From Bacteroidota bacterium (GTDB lineage Bacteria; Bacteroidota; Bacteroidia; AKYH767-A; 2013-40CM-41-45): DNA of 63,250 bases. The position numbers and the translations under genes are program-made. Where the stretch lies: contig JADKIH010000018.1 of assembly GCA_016721305.1 (NCBI GenBank), positions 1-63,250 of the forward strand, given 5' to 3'. Below, in pieces: positions 47,004-57,966 of the stretch (position 1 is its first letter; the number at the start of each line of letters is the position of its first letter). The notes beneath the pieces were generated by a model that saw nothing but the letters and a program-made list of their open reading frames with translations, did no database searches and had not been told where the DNA came from.

Positions 47004-49628
47004 TTACATCTTTATCAATCGGATCGATTGTGTTTCATTAGAGAATGCAAGACGTACAAAATAGATTCCCGCAGGGAGATCTTTCAAGTCAAGTGTGCGG
47101 ACATCATGTGCTTTGATGTTTTCCTGAGAAACAATCAATGTTTTTCCGAATGCATCAATCACATTGATTTCTACAGTACCTGATACTTCGTTATCGAAGC
47201 TGATATCGATTACGCCTGTACTTGGATTAGGATAGATTCCCACTGCGTGATTTGGCTTAACCGTCATCGGATGAGGATTACATGTAATCACATCAACCGA
47301 AATCGCATCGAATGCTTCGCATGAATTGCCGTCTGTTACGAGAACAGAATAGATTCCTGAAGCAGATACGGTGAGTGTTTGTCCAGTTGAATTATCTGAC
47401 CAGAGATACTGATATCCTGCGCCTGCATCAAGAGTGAGAGTAGAGCCTTGACAGATTGTTGTATCGGCACCTAAATCAACTACAGGTGATGCGAATTGAT
47501 AACCGATCGTCACCGTTGCATAATCAGGACAACCTAAGTAGTCAGAAACCTGTACGGTATAAGTACCCGGAGCGAGATCTGTAACTGTTGCTGATGTATC
47601 GCCACCCGGCATCCATAAGTATGAATAAGGAGGAGTTCCGCCGGAAGCGTTTACGCTTGCTGTTCCGTCTTCGCTGTTCTGACAAGTTGCGTCAGATGAA
47701 GAAACAATTGTTGCAACGATACCGGAGTTGTTTCCGACAATTGCAGAAACTGTTTGAGAACAACCATCGACGTTATCGATAATCATAACAGAATAGACAC
47801 CTGCTGCTAAACCTGTAGCAGTTGAGCTTGAACTAACAGCCGGACTCCAGTTGTAAGTGAAGTCGCCGCTGCCGCCTTGCGTTTGAACGCTTGCAGTTCC
47901 ATCCGTTGCCAGACAGCTTGCAGGAGTTGTGCTCATAGAAGCAGAGAAGCCTGCTGCGCCATGAATTTCTACTGAATCGATGATGTGGCAATTGTTATGA
48001 TCAGTCACAGATACCGTATACATACCGGCAAAGATGTTTGAAATAGATGACGTGTTCTGAGGAGGAGTCGTATTCCATGAATAGCTGTACGGCATTGTTC
48101 CGCCGCCTACAGTACAAATTGCACTACCTGCCTGTCCTGAACAATTTGCGTCGACCGAAGTGATGCCGATCGTTAATGCAGGTGGTTCGGTGATGGTGAT
48201 GAATTGTGTAACAGAGCAACCTGACGGACTTGAAACACTAACATTGTATGTTCCTGCAACGAGGTGAGTAACCTGAGAGTTTTGCATTTCACCCGGAATC
48301 CATAAAACGTCGAACGGACCGGTACCGGTAAGATGCAGATTCGCACTACCGTTGTGACCACCATGGCATGTAACGTTAGATGAAGTTGGTTGAATAACCG
48401 GCGCCGGTTTTACAATGACAACTACCGGAACTTGTGTTGAACGAGCAGGTGAACCGTCGTCTGTGCCGAGAATATTGAAAGTGTTTGTTCCGATGTTAGA
48501 AGAAGAACCGACTACCTGGATTGTGAAGTTTGTTGTATTGCCCGGTGTTGAGATGACAGTAATACCGCTCATCGAACCTGTTGTTGTAACCGTTGTTGTT
48601 TGTCCTTGCTCAGGAGAGAGGAAAACACCGCTGATTAAAAGTGTATCACCTTCGCAAATTGTGTGCGTATCGCACGCCTGAACTGAATTCAGAATCGGAG
48701 GTACATTACTTCCGCTTTGGCAAGTGTTGAGGAGGAACGATTGATTATCGAGAGCATCAACGCCGTCGTTATTTCCATAAGGACCATCGTATGCAGCACC
48801 CGGCTGATCAAATAAACCAACCTGGATGTAGTCGATTCCATTTCCCTGATTCACACCAACCGTGGCAGGTGTTCCACCAAAGCCACCCGTACCGCTGGAA
48901 GCATCTCCTGTTGTCCACTGCATGTCTTTGTAGCAGAAGGAAACATTCGAACCGGGAGCAAGTAAAGGGTCGTTACCATCCGTCATAATCAGCTGAAAGG
49001 TGTTGACTAAGTCATCATGAGAACTAAAGTACCCGACATTTTCCCATTGAACGATAAGGTGCGAACTTGTAAGTTGATAATACACGATTCCGCTCAATGC
49101 ACCACGAGTATCCACATCGGCCCAGAAAGGAGCAACCATGGTATACGATGGATCCGGAAAAGAATTTGCTGTGAACGTAGAATAAGGATTGCCTATTGAA
49201 ACGTTACCGTTGTTGTTGATATAAATGTCATGTATCTGCACGCCATAAAAACAAAAACTAAAAGGCAACGGAATACTTACCGTCGACCAGTCGTCGTTTC
49301 TGTAATCAGGAGGAACACCCGGACCGCCGCTACCACCCGAACCGTCGAACTGACCAACTTGCCAGCTTGCATCGCGTGGAATCCAACAAGCGCAACCTGT
49401 AGACGTGTTAACTGAATTTCCCAGTTTCGGATTCGCAACTACACGAGAAGGATTTTTTCCCAGCGCGTCATAATTAACGTACTTCTCGTGACCATTCAAT
49501 TTTCCATCAAGCTTAGCCTGATTCAATTGATTCATATCAATTGTTTTTACATCGGTCTGTGAAAACAGTTGTGATGCAAAAAACAGCGATACGCAAAATA
49601 GAAGAGTAATGTGTTTTGTCATGAACAT
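47004..49628 (-). CDS. Nidogen-like/SprB-repeat surface protein with T9SS type A tail
   Basis: 874 residues, uninterrupted. Signal peptide to about residue 24 (LFSQTD). A NIDO-like domain at about 95-320 (PFSFCFYGVQIHDIYINNNG, MVAPFWADVDTRG, HLIVQWENVGYFS) is followed by an Ig-like module and four or five SprB repeats (DATCQNSEDGTASVNASGG-type, TPPYSYLW). Last comes a Cys-containing Ig-like module (DTTICQGSTLTLDAG) and the sorting domain (IYPNPSTGVIDISF ... IRLIKM). SprB is the mobile gliding adhesin of flavobacteria, so surface adhesion is likely. Confidence 0.94.
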   Translation of the reverse strand: MFMTKHITLLFCVSLFFASQLFSQTDVKTIDMNQLNQAKLDGKLNGHEKYVNYDALGKNPSRVVANPKLGNSVNTSTGCACWIPRDASWQVGQFDGSGGSGGPGVPPDYRNDDWSTVSIPLPFSFCFYGVQIHDIYINNNGNVSIGNPYSTFTANSFPDPSYTMVAPFWADVDTRGALSGIVYYQLTSSHLIVQWENVGYFSSHDDLVNTFQLIMTDGNDPLLAPGSNVSFCYKDMQWTTGDASSGTGGFGGTPATVGVNQGNGIDYIQVGLFDQPGAAYDGPYGNNDGVDALDNQSFLLNTCQSGSNVPPILNSVQACDTHTICEGDTLLISGVFLSPEQGQTTTVTTTGSMSGITVISTPGNTTNFTIQVVGSSSNIGTNTFNILGTDDGSPARSTQVPVVVIVKPAPVIQPTSSNVTCHGGHNGSANLHLTGTGPFDVLWIPGEMQNSQVTHLVAGTYNVSVSSPSGCSVTQFITITEPPALTIGITSVDANCSGQAGSAICTVGGGTMPYSYSWNTTPPQNTSSISNIFAGMYTVSVTDHNNCHIIDSVEIHGAAGFSASMSTTPASCLATDGTASVQTQGGSGDFTYNWSPAVSSSSTATGLAAGVYSVMIIDNVDGCSQTVSAIVGNNSGIVATIVSSSDATCQNSEDGTASVNASGGTPPYSYLWMPGGDTSATVTDLAPGTYTVQVSDYLGCPDYATVTIGYQFASPVVDLGADTTICQGSTLTLDAGAGYQYLWSDNSTGQTLTVSASGIYSVLVTDGNSCEAFDAISVDVITCNPHPMTVKPNHAVGIYPNPSTGVIDISFDNEVSGTVEINVIDAFGKTLIVSQENIKAHDVRTLDLKDLPAGIYFVRLAFSNETQSIRLIKM

Positions 49629-50335
49629 TAAGTATTAATTGATTTAACTAAAAAGGACAGCGTTGGGATTTTTGAATAACGACCTAATTTAATAAATCGG
49701 GTCGAAGCGTACAAATTTATTACGTGGATGAAAGCCTTGTAAATAGAGGGATTTGGGCGTATTTAGTTAAAATTCGAAGATTAGTAGATTATATTCCGGA
49801 TGGCTAAGTCAGATATAGCTTGGTCAAAATGATTTTTTACTTGGTTAATTTGCTGCTAGGTTTGTTCTTTTATTCCATGGAGCAAGTACAAGTGTGACAT
49901 TATAAATTGTCGGTTGATACTTCAGAAAGAAAAGATGTCGCATCGTAAGACCGATTCCGGTCCCTTTGTTTGCTAGAAAGTAGAATTTAAATTCCAAGGG
50001 AGCGGTTGTGTAAATGTTAGTGTATTGTAACCTGCTTGACTCTAACGGATTTTTGGAAAAGTAAGCACTTTCTTGAGTGAGAAAAATTGAGAAAGTTGTT
50101 TATTAGTCGTGATTCAGCATTGATCGTAATTTTTAATACGCCTTACGAGGTGATGTGTGCGAAAAAACAGCTCGATCTATCTATTATCTCATTTTATTCC
50201 GTGATCGTAGTCATTATTACTAAATCGCCTTTGATTTATCTTAATGTCCTAATTCCAAGTTGCTTCAAGATTTTGTTGAAGGTAGTTTGATCTCAGTGCA
50301 GCTGTTTTAAGTTCAAACTAGTTTGGAAGGGAAGG
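49629..50335. other. 707-base AT-rich spacer between divergent cargo genes
   Basis: Upstream DNA for both 47004 (minus) and 50336 (plus). A 67-codon frame at 50087-50290 has no recognisable feature and I do not call it. GGAAGGGAAGG just before ATG 50336 is a good ribosome site. Confidence 0.4.
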
Positions 50336-53300
50336 ATGGGCGAAATGATGCGATTTCTAAAACGGTTAATACTAATTACCTTTTCTTTTTTGCCGGCATT
50401 AGGTTCGGGCCAAATAGTTCAATGGGCAAAGCGAGGTGTTTCTCAGGGGTATGATTACGGAAATGCAATTGCTGTCGATGATTCCGGTAATGCGTATATC
50501 TCAGGTCAAATAGAGTATACCACAAACTTCGATGGCGTTTCATTAACAACAAATGGAATCCATGATATTCTGGCCGGAAAATACGGCGCCGATGGTAGTA
50601 TTAAATGGTTGCGCCACGCCGGTGGAACGGGTGGTGATGTTGCATACGGAGTAGGTGTAGATGCTTTGCACAATTGTTATGTTTCGGGAGAAGTGGAGCA
50701 AACTGCTACTTTCGGAAATGGCTTCAGTGTTACTTCGGCAGGATCAAATGATATTTTTCTCGTTAAGTACGACATCAATGGTAATGTAACCCGATTGCAG
50801 AAATGGGGAAGTGCGGGCAATGATAAATCGCGGGCGTTGGCAGTGAATCCTTCAGGTGAATGCTATCTCACCGGTTACTATTCCGATGGAATGACTTTTG
50901 GCAGCGTTTCGCTTTCTCATGCCGGAGGAAATGATGTTTATATAGCAAAGGTTAATTCTACCGGAACTGTGCTTTGGGTCAAACGTGGTGGTGGTGTAAA
51001 CGACGACAGAGGTTATGGAATTGCCTATGATAAATCAGGAAATGTGTTTGTTTCCGGTGTGTTTAATTCTTCTGCAACTTTCAGCGGAACTACTATCACC
51101 AATAGCGGTGTCAACGGAGCTTATACCGCAAAATATGATGCCAATGGTAATTTTAAATGGATAAAAACCGGTGGATCAAATACTGCTGATGCAGAAGCAA
51201 ACTGTATTGTGATCGATGAAAACAATTATATCTACTCTGCAGGTTACTATAAAGGAACGGCAACATTCGGTTCGTTTACATTGACGTCAGCAGGCAGCAC
51301 AGATATTTTTCTTGTCAAATATGATCAATCCGGAAATGTACTATGGGCGAAATCAGCCGGCGGACCTTATGAGGATATTGCCTATGGTTTATCTATCGAC
51401 ACGAACAACCATCGGATCTTTATGACCGGCCAGATTGATGACCACGGATATTTTGGATCACATTATTGCGGTGGCGCGGGTAATAGAGATGTGTTCATAG
51501 CAGCTTACGATGTTAATGGGAATGCAGATTGGGTAAAACCTTATGGCGGTGATCAGCGTGATATTGGTTACGCAATAACGAATGATAAGAATGGTAACGT
51601 ATTTACGACGGGCATATATAACACCCATGCAACATTTGAAAACTTTGTGTTGAGCGGATATCTGCTGTCAGATTTTTATATTGAAAAGACATCGGCAGCA
51701 CCGGCTTCACAGCCAACAACGCAATCGGCAGGACTTGTGCTTTCACATGTTAATTGCAATGATTTAGAATTATCATTTACTCCGGAAATGGCGAACGAAG
51801 ATTAATTGTTGCCCGAGCTTCTTCCTCAATAAATGCACTTCCTGTTGATGGAAGTACTTATTCAGCTAATGCAGTGTTTGGTCATGGATCTAATTTAGGA
51901 GGCGGAAATTTTGCCGTCTATGATGGACCTGAAAATGACATCGTCGTTACAGGACTGACTCAGGGAGTTAATTATTATTTTAAGGTTTTTGAATACAATG
52001 GTTATGGCAATGCAGCGAATTACTTTACATCAGGCGGAGCCGAAATAAACGGCATTTCAGGTTCGGTAAGTGTTGTTATTAATGCAACATCAACGGAACT
52101 TTGTACGGGTGATTCAGTTTTGTTAATTGCTCAGGGAGCATCTACTTATAGCTGGACGCCATCATCAAGTTTATCATCAGCCGGTGGCAGTTCTGTTTAT
52201 GCATTTCCTGTAGTCGGTACAAATTATATCGTTACCGGTACGGATGCAAATGGGTGTCAATCTCACTCGTCTGTTTCAATAACCGTACATGCGCTACCAA
52301 CAGTTACTTTAGCAGCTCCTCTTCCAATATGTGCGAATGCGAACCCGATTACGCTTACCGGAGGATTACCGGCAGGTGGTCATTACAACGGAATTGGAAT
52401 TTCCGGAAATTATTTTGATCCCAATCAAACCGGCGCAGGAGTTTTTGATATTGAATATACCTACACAAATTCGGATGGCTGTTCTAATTCAGCTCAATCT
52501 ACTATCACAGTAAATTCTTTGCCGGTAATATCTTTCAGTTCGATTCCCGCTCTCTGTCAAAATGCATCTGCAATTGCGCTCAACTATGCAAGTCCTGTCG
52601 GAGGAAATTATAGTGGAACGGGTGTTGTTGGGAGTGCATTCGACCCTGCTGTTTCAGGAAGCGGAACCTTCTCAATAGTGTATAACTATATCGACACGAA
52701 CGGTTGTTCGAATTCGCTGAGCTCAGCTATCACCGTAAATCCATTACCGGTAATTTCAGTATCGGGATCGCTCACAATTTGTGAAAACGCTCCTCCTTTG
52801 GTCTTGAATAATTGTAATCCCGCTAGTGGATTATACAGTGGAGTCGGAATTTCCAATGGAATATTTACACCTTCGGCAGGCAGTGGAAGCTATACTGTAA
52901 ACTATGCTTATACAGATTCAAATAGTTGTACTGTCGGCTTCGATTATTCGTTAGAAGTAAAAGCTCTTCCACTTGTCGATCTGGGAACAGATACCATTGT
53001 ATGTGCTGATAACTCTATCGTTCTTGATGCGGGCAACGGTTTCACTACCTATCTATGGTCGAACGGTTTTGCAAGCTCTTCGATTGTGGTTGATAGTGCA
53101 GGAATAGGATTGAACACCGGCGTTTTTTACGTCATAGTTACCGATTCATTCGGTTGTTCGAATGCGGATTCTGTCAATGTCACTTTTGATCTTTGTGCCG
53201 GAATTGAATTTGCCGGCGCAGACCTCAATGAAGTTTCTATATTTCCGAATCCTTTTTCCGATAATTTTATTTTGAGTTCACAATCGCGGATTTCTTATTT

Positions 53301-53454
53301 TATTTTTGATGCAACCGGTCGATTGATTGATTTCAAAAAGGACTTCAGCGGATTGATCTCTGTCGGTGATACTTATTCACCCGGAGTTTATTTTGTGAAG
53401 ATGCAAGTTTCACAACAGCGAAAAATAGTTCGTGTGGTGAAGGGGGATTTTTAA
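50336..53454 (+). CDS. SBBP beta-propeller/PKD-like secreted protein with T9SS type A tail; one frameshift
   Basis: About 1,039 codons. Signal peptide (MRFLKRLILITFSFLPALGSGQ), then about ten SBBP repeats (GNAIAVDDSGNAYISGQI, YGIAYDKSGNVFVSGVF) predicted to form a beta-propeller to about residue 450. A fibronectin-like segment, Ig-like modules with xxxICxNAxPxxL cores and the sorting domain (SIFPNPFSDNFIL ... VRVVKGDF) follow. A missing G in the GG at 51784-51785 (TP-GNGERRLIVARASS) splits it; with GGG the frame joins. Function unknown. Confidence 0.88.
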
Positions 53455-53719
53455 AATAGGGGATTGGTACAATATCATCCGGATTACGGTGAAACTGACA
53501 ACAGGAAATCGCCATGTTTAAAAAAAAGACATAAAAAAAGTGTAAGTGTCTATCTCAAGAGGGTTGAACCTTACTCTCACATATACACTTACACTAATCT
53601 GTACAGGGGAGCGAACGAAAGTCGAACTCGTTATTGGAGGATATGGCGATTTTGAGCAAAATTTAAAGGTATTGAAAGCTTCGAATCCAATTACTCTTAT
53701 GCAGAGTAAATATATTCTT
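53455..53719. other. Spacer between convergent genes with AGTGTAAGTGT hairpin
   Basis: 53539-53595: AGTGTAAGTGT-C-TAT pairs with ATA-T-ACACTTACACT, a further example of the repeat-arm hairpins. It probably ends transcription from both sides. Small frames here are repeat readings. Confidence 0.5.
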
Positions 53720-55225
53720 TTACTCTTTAACCACCTTATCACTTAGCTTTTCTTTCTCAGTAGTAAGTGAAACTACATACAAACCGGTAGAGTAGTTTGT
53801 CAGTACAATGTCTTGTGTAAAATATCCAGATTTAATGGAAGTAAATTTGTTAAAACAGACTCTTCCATTAAGATCATAGATAGTTAGTTGAACTTCTTTC
53901 CCTTTTAGGTTTTCTGCATTGACAAAAAGTGTCTGCCAGGACGAATTATACGAAACGTGTAATTCAGGGCTTGAGGAAAATATCAAAGTCGAGGTAGCAG
54001 TTATTGTATCGCAAATGCTGTTTACAATCGGGCCTAATTCATAGTTAGGATTATTAGGTAAACCATAGTAAGTGCGTTTGCCTCCAAGATAAAAACTAAA
54101 GGGATGAAAGTCACATGCTGCTCCAAGTGAATCGGGGAAATTTATGTAAGACAAATTTTCATTCCAAACATTGCGAACGCTGTCGGGGTATGGATAAGGG
54201 AAAATGCCCGGCGCTTCATAAGCACAACTCCAGTAAATACGATTATCAGGACCCAGTTTTAACAACCCGCCGGCAACAGGTTGCTTAATGGAAAAAATGG
54301 TATCACGAGTAAGCGAAGGGTTAGTATCTGCTAAATTGTATTGAAACACATATGAGTTGGAATCGTTCAGGGAGTACATTGAAGACACATAAAGGAACTG
54401 ATTGCTCGAGGAGAGCTCACAATCCCAGTACCATGGGGCTGAAGAGCCAAGAACATTCGGCTGCAATTCGCTTTCATTTGTAAAATAGCCGGAGCAACGA
54501 TCAAAATCAAATATTGTTAGGTAACCATTTGCAGTCGTGCATGAAACCAAACTCCCATCTAACGAAGGGTTTAAACGCAATGTATTTGTTTGCAGAACTT
54601 CTCCAAAGTTCTGCATGTGATCAAGATTAACGCCATTGGGTGTTACCAGATAAAAGTAGTATTCATTATTAGCATTTGAAGCAGACTTTGTGATCACCCA
54701 CCAATCCCTTCCATTCGCATGTTTGATTGCCGCAAGGCCGTCGATGACACAAATATTCTGACCAAGTAATTCAACATTCTTTTGTGTGACAGCTCCTAAT
54801 CCGCCATTTTGATTTAAGTCAATCATCGAATAGTAAAAACCGCAATAACTGGTTTCTCCGGCTGTAAATAAATAATAAGTATTATCTCCTCGCGGATTTG
54901 GAACGATGGTGTGCTCGAAGTACCAGCCAGCGCCATATATCGAATCGCCATTTTGCATTAATACATTATTACGATTCCACACCAATCCGGTTAAGCCTGC
55001 TGTTGCCGCTCTCGTATTAGAATAAAAGAGCAGATTTCCGGAAGAATCTGCGATGCTTGTACAAGTACCTCTGGAATCCAAAGATGTGGCAATCGGAAGA
55101 GGCAAGGATTGATTAAAGTCAATCCCTGCGCTATCGCCGAAGCACCATACCTTATTTGTGTATTGAGCATTGGCATTCCCAGTGAAAAGTAAAATCAGAA
55201 TTACAATAATTTTAGGATAACCCAT
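53720..55225 (-). CDS. Secreted beta-propeller-like protein with T9SS type A tail
   Basis: 501 residues, intact. Signal peptide (MGYPKIIVILILLFTGNANAQ). The body of about 400 residues has blade-like repeats (TNKVWCFGDSAGIDFN, SIADSSGNLLFYSNTR, RDWWVITKSASNANNEYYFYLV, LKLGPDNRIYWSCAYE) common in Bacteroidota proteins that precede PKD modules, though no PKD is present here. The C-terminus (LTIYDLNGRVCFNKF ... GLYVVSLTTEKEKLSDKVVKE) is a type A sorting domain. Surface or secreted. Function unknown. Confidence 0.88.
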   Translation of the reverse strand: MGYPKIIVILILLFTGNANAQYTNKVWCFGDSAGIDFNQSLPLPIATSLDSRGTCTSIADSSGNLLFYSNTRAATAGLTGLVWNRNNVLMQNGDSIYGAGWYFEHTIVPNPRGDNTYYLFTAGETSYCGFYYSMIDLNQNGGLGAVTQKNVELLGQNICVIDGLAAIKHANGRDWWVITKSASNANNEYYFYLVTPNGVNLDHMQNFGEVLQTNTLRLNPSLDGSLVSCTTANGYLTIFDFDRCSGYFTNESELQPNVLGSSAPWYWDCELSSSNQFLYVSSMYSLNDSNSYVFQYNLADTNPSLTRDTIFSIKQPVAGGLLKLGPDNRIYWSCAYEAPGIFPYPYPDSVRNVWNENLSYINFPDSLGAACDFHPFSFYLGGKRTYYGLPNNPNYELGPIVNSICDTITATSTLIFSSSPELHVSYNSSWQTLFVNAENLKGKEVQLTIYDLNGRVCFNKFTSIKSGYFTQDIVLTNYSTGLYVVSLTTEKEKLSDKVVKE

Positions 55226-55346
55226 TTGGCAAACTAGAATATAAGTATAACATTAAATATGCTTACCTCTTTCATCAATCAAAATAGACTATGAAGTGGC
55301 GTATTAAGATGGAAATTATTCAAGTGGGAATTTAAAATTGCAAAAA

Positions 55347-55412
55347 AGTGGAAGTGGAAGTGTAGGTGGAAGTTTTAAGTCTTCCACTTCCACTTTCACT
55401 TCCACTTCCACT
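55347..55412 (-). terminator. GTGGAAG repeat-array hairpin ending tRNA-Leu transcription
   Basis: On the minus strand (GTGGAA)n pairs with (TTCCAC)n over about 27 bases and is followed by six T. It starts seven bases after the tRNA-Leu 3' end. Array and terminator are the same element here. Confidence 0.8.
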
Positions 55413-55418
55413 CGGTCG

Positions 55419-55503
55419 TACCCGGGGCGGGAATCGAACCCGCACTCCCTCAACGGGAACAGGATTTTAAGTCCTGCGTGTCTACCAGTTCCACCACCCG
55501 GGC
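55419..55503 (-). tRNA. tRNA-Leu(TAA)
   Basis: 85 nt. Acceptor GCCCGGG with CCCGGGT and discriminator A; anticodon loop CTTAAAA gives TAA. The long variable arm and TTCGATTC T-loop confirm Leu. CCA is not encoded. Confidence 0.95.
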
Positions 55504-55569
55504 CTGCAATTCAATTAGCTTGTTAGCTGATGCTAAGTTGCTAATTAGTGGAATGCAAATATGCTAAAT

Positions 55570-55600
55570 AAAAAACTCTCCCGAAAAGAGAGAGTTTTTT
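55570..55600 (-). terminator. Terminator of tRNA-Gly
   Basis: AAAAAACTCTC / GAGAGTTTTTT stem on the minus strand, three bases after tRNA-Gly. Confidence 0.85.
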
Positions 55601-55602
55601 GG

Positions 55603-55675
<73 letters not shown>

Positions 55676-56024
55676 TTTAGGGATGGCAAAGGTAAATAAT
55701 TTTACATTTTCAGCAAATTTGGGTGATTTTTTTTGTGAGGTCGAAATCAGCTAGTTGGTTGATTAGTTGCTTAGTTGCTTGGTTGCTTAGGTAGTTTGTT
55801 TCTTAGTTGATTTCTACGAGAATTTATTTGACTTTAAAGTAAATTTTCTGCTTAAAACCTGCTATTTTTGATGAAAAATGCCATTTTTAAAGTCATAAAC
55901 ATATAAATCCTATCTTCACATTCCTTCATTTTTTAGCTTTCTTTCGACTATTTATGCCCCAAAAAGCAGCTAAGAATCTAAGCAACTAAGCAACCAAGCA
56001 ACCAAACAACTAAGCAACCACAAA
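55676..56024. other. 349-base spacer with inverted TTGCTTAG arrays flanking AT-rich DNA
   Basis: Left arm 55749-55810 (TTGCTTAG/TTGATTAG words) and right arm 55967-56020 (CTAAGCAA words) are reverse complements. The right arm ends four bases before the GTG start at 56025. About 155 AT-rich bases lie between. Confidence 0.8.
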
Positions 56025-57386
56025 GTGCTCTACGCCATCACCGATATCGAAACCACCGGCCGCTATGCTTCGGCAAATGCGATTACGGAAATTGCGATTG
56101 TGCTGCATGATGGTGAGAAAGTGGTTGACTCGTTTCAATCACTCGTAAATCCTGGTACATCAATCGTTCCGTTTGTGAGCCGACTAACCGGAATCACGAA
56201 TGATATGGTGAAAGATGCTCCGAAGTTTTTTGAGATCGCGAAGAAGGTTTGGGAAATCACAGAAGGGGCTGTCTTCGTTGCGCATTCGGTGAACTTCGAT
56301 TATTCTTTCATCCGACAAGAGTTCAAGGAGCTGGGCGCGGATTTTAAACGTCGTAAACTTTGTACGGTACGATTGAGTCGCTCGGTGTTTCCGGGGCATA
56401 CTTCTTATAGTTTGGGCAATATTTGTTCCCGACTAAATATCGACATCGAACATCGTCACCGAGCCATGGGCGATGTGCTCGCTACGGTGAAGCTGTTTGA
56501 AAAATGTCTGGAGAACGACGGACAAAATCACATCGACAAATTGTTGAAGCGTACATCGAAGGAAGCGATTCTTCCTCCGAATCTCTCGAAAGAAAATTTC
56601 GATTCGCTTCCGGAAAAACCGGGCGTGTATTATTTCCACGATGAGAAAGGGAAAGTGATTTACGTTGGCAAATCGATTAATATCAAGAAGCGTGTTTACT
56701 CACATCTCACAGGACGAGGCTCGGCGAAGATTTCATTCGTCTCAGCTATTGCGAAAATCACTTACGAATTATGCGGAAATGAATTGATCGCTTTACTGAA
56801 AGAGTCGGATGAGATTCACCGATTGTTTCCGATTTACAATCGTGTTCAGAAATTCGATCGGGGTAGTTATATTTTGACAGAGTATGTGAATCAAAAAGGA
56901 GTGAGGCAGCTTGCTTTTTGAAAAGAGCATAAAGCGCTCAAACCACTTCTGCATTTCAGAGGATTTGATGCGGCGCGTGAGTTTATGAATGAGTTAGTTG
57001 AAAGCCACGAGCTTTGTCCGCGCTTCGTAGGTTTGCAATCGACCACAGGCGTTTGCTTCAATTTCGGGCTGTCTAAGTGCCGTGGAGTTTGTGCAGGGAT
57101 TGAGGACGTTGATACATATAATGAGAGAGTACGGGAAGCTTTGGGCAGTCTGAACGAATTGCAGGAAACCAGGGTAATTGTCGACGAAGGGCGAGCTTTT
57201 AATGAAAGATCCGTTATTCTGATTGAAAACGGCATTTATAAAGGATTTTGCTTTACCGACAAATCCGGAGAAATTTCACCTGAAATGGCGGCTGAAATCA
57301 TACAGCCTGCACGCCAAACCAACGATATTTTGAAAATTTTGCGCATGTGGTTTAGGGGTGAGGAATATCAGGAAGCGGAAATTTAA
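56025..57386 (+). CDS. DnaQ-type exonuclease fused to GIY-YIG (UvrC/Cho-like) endonuclease; in-frame TGA
   Basis: About 453 codons. The N-terminal DEDDh 3'-5' exonuclease (AITDIETTG, VAHSVNFDYSFI, HRHRAMGDVLAT) spans 1-160. The GIY-YIG domain follows at about 193-275 (KPGVYYFHDEKGKVIYVGKSINIKKRV). The C-terminal third contains a Cys-bearing segment (CFNFGLSKCRGVCAG) like UvrC. Known fusions of this type nick damaged DNA. TGA 56917-56919 (LAF-stop-KEHK) interrupts one frame; conserved sequence resumes at once. Start is GTG 56025. Confidence 0.86.
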
Positions 57387-57966
57387 TAAATTTCGAAGAG
57401 TGCTAATTTGGCGGCATTTTGATCACCTTCGAAATTATGATTTATTCGCCCTTTTTTGGCGAGCCGTAGTTGCTTCAGACGCGAGTTTGTAGAGCTAAAT
57501 ATGACACGAAATCGAACTTTCCGAAAACGGCTTTAAAATCTTGGAAAAGTGCAAGGTCTGAATAATTGATTTCTGTGCGTTTTTGTGCCTCATTTCAGGC
57601 TAAAGTTTCAAAATTCGGATACATCTTTCAATTCTAACTTTGAGGTATTTCGCTGATGTAAATTTTCTTTAAAACCCTTGAAAGCCTCTGACGACGCGGG
57701 ATACAAGGCTTTTCGGATGCAAAGAATATGACCGAAGTCATAATTTTCGTCGACTTGCTATTTTCGACATAAAGCACATAAAATGAGTGTTTTAGGCACT
57801 TGTTTTAGTTGTAAGGGCAATCCTATGAACTGATTGTAATCTTACATACGAGCATAAATGCCTAAAAAGCGGGAAAACTAAATAATAAAAGCCCGTTATA
57901 GTATTCGGAAAGCAGCGAAAGAGTTACCACACACATCCCTTGCCGCTGTAATCCCCACCACACACA
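57387..57966. other. 580-base AT-rich spacer
   Basis: No ORF, RNA gene or repeat supported. It ends with CCCCACCACACACA before ATG 57967, matching the leader of the 42783 gene. Confidence 0.4.

Noticed and set aside
50087..50290. 67-codon plus-strand frame with hydrophobic end
   Set aside because: Unsupported by motif or promoter; composition typical of AT-rich spacer.
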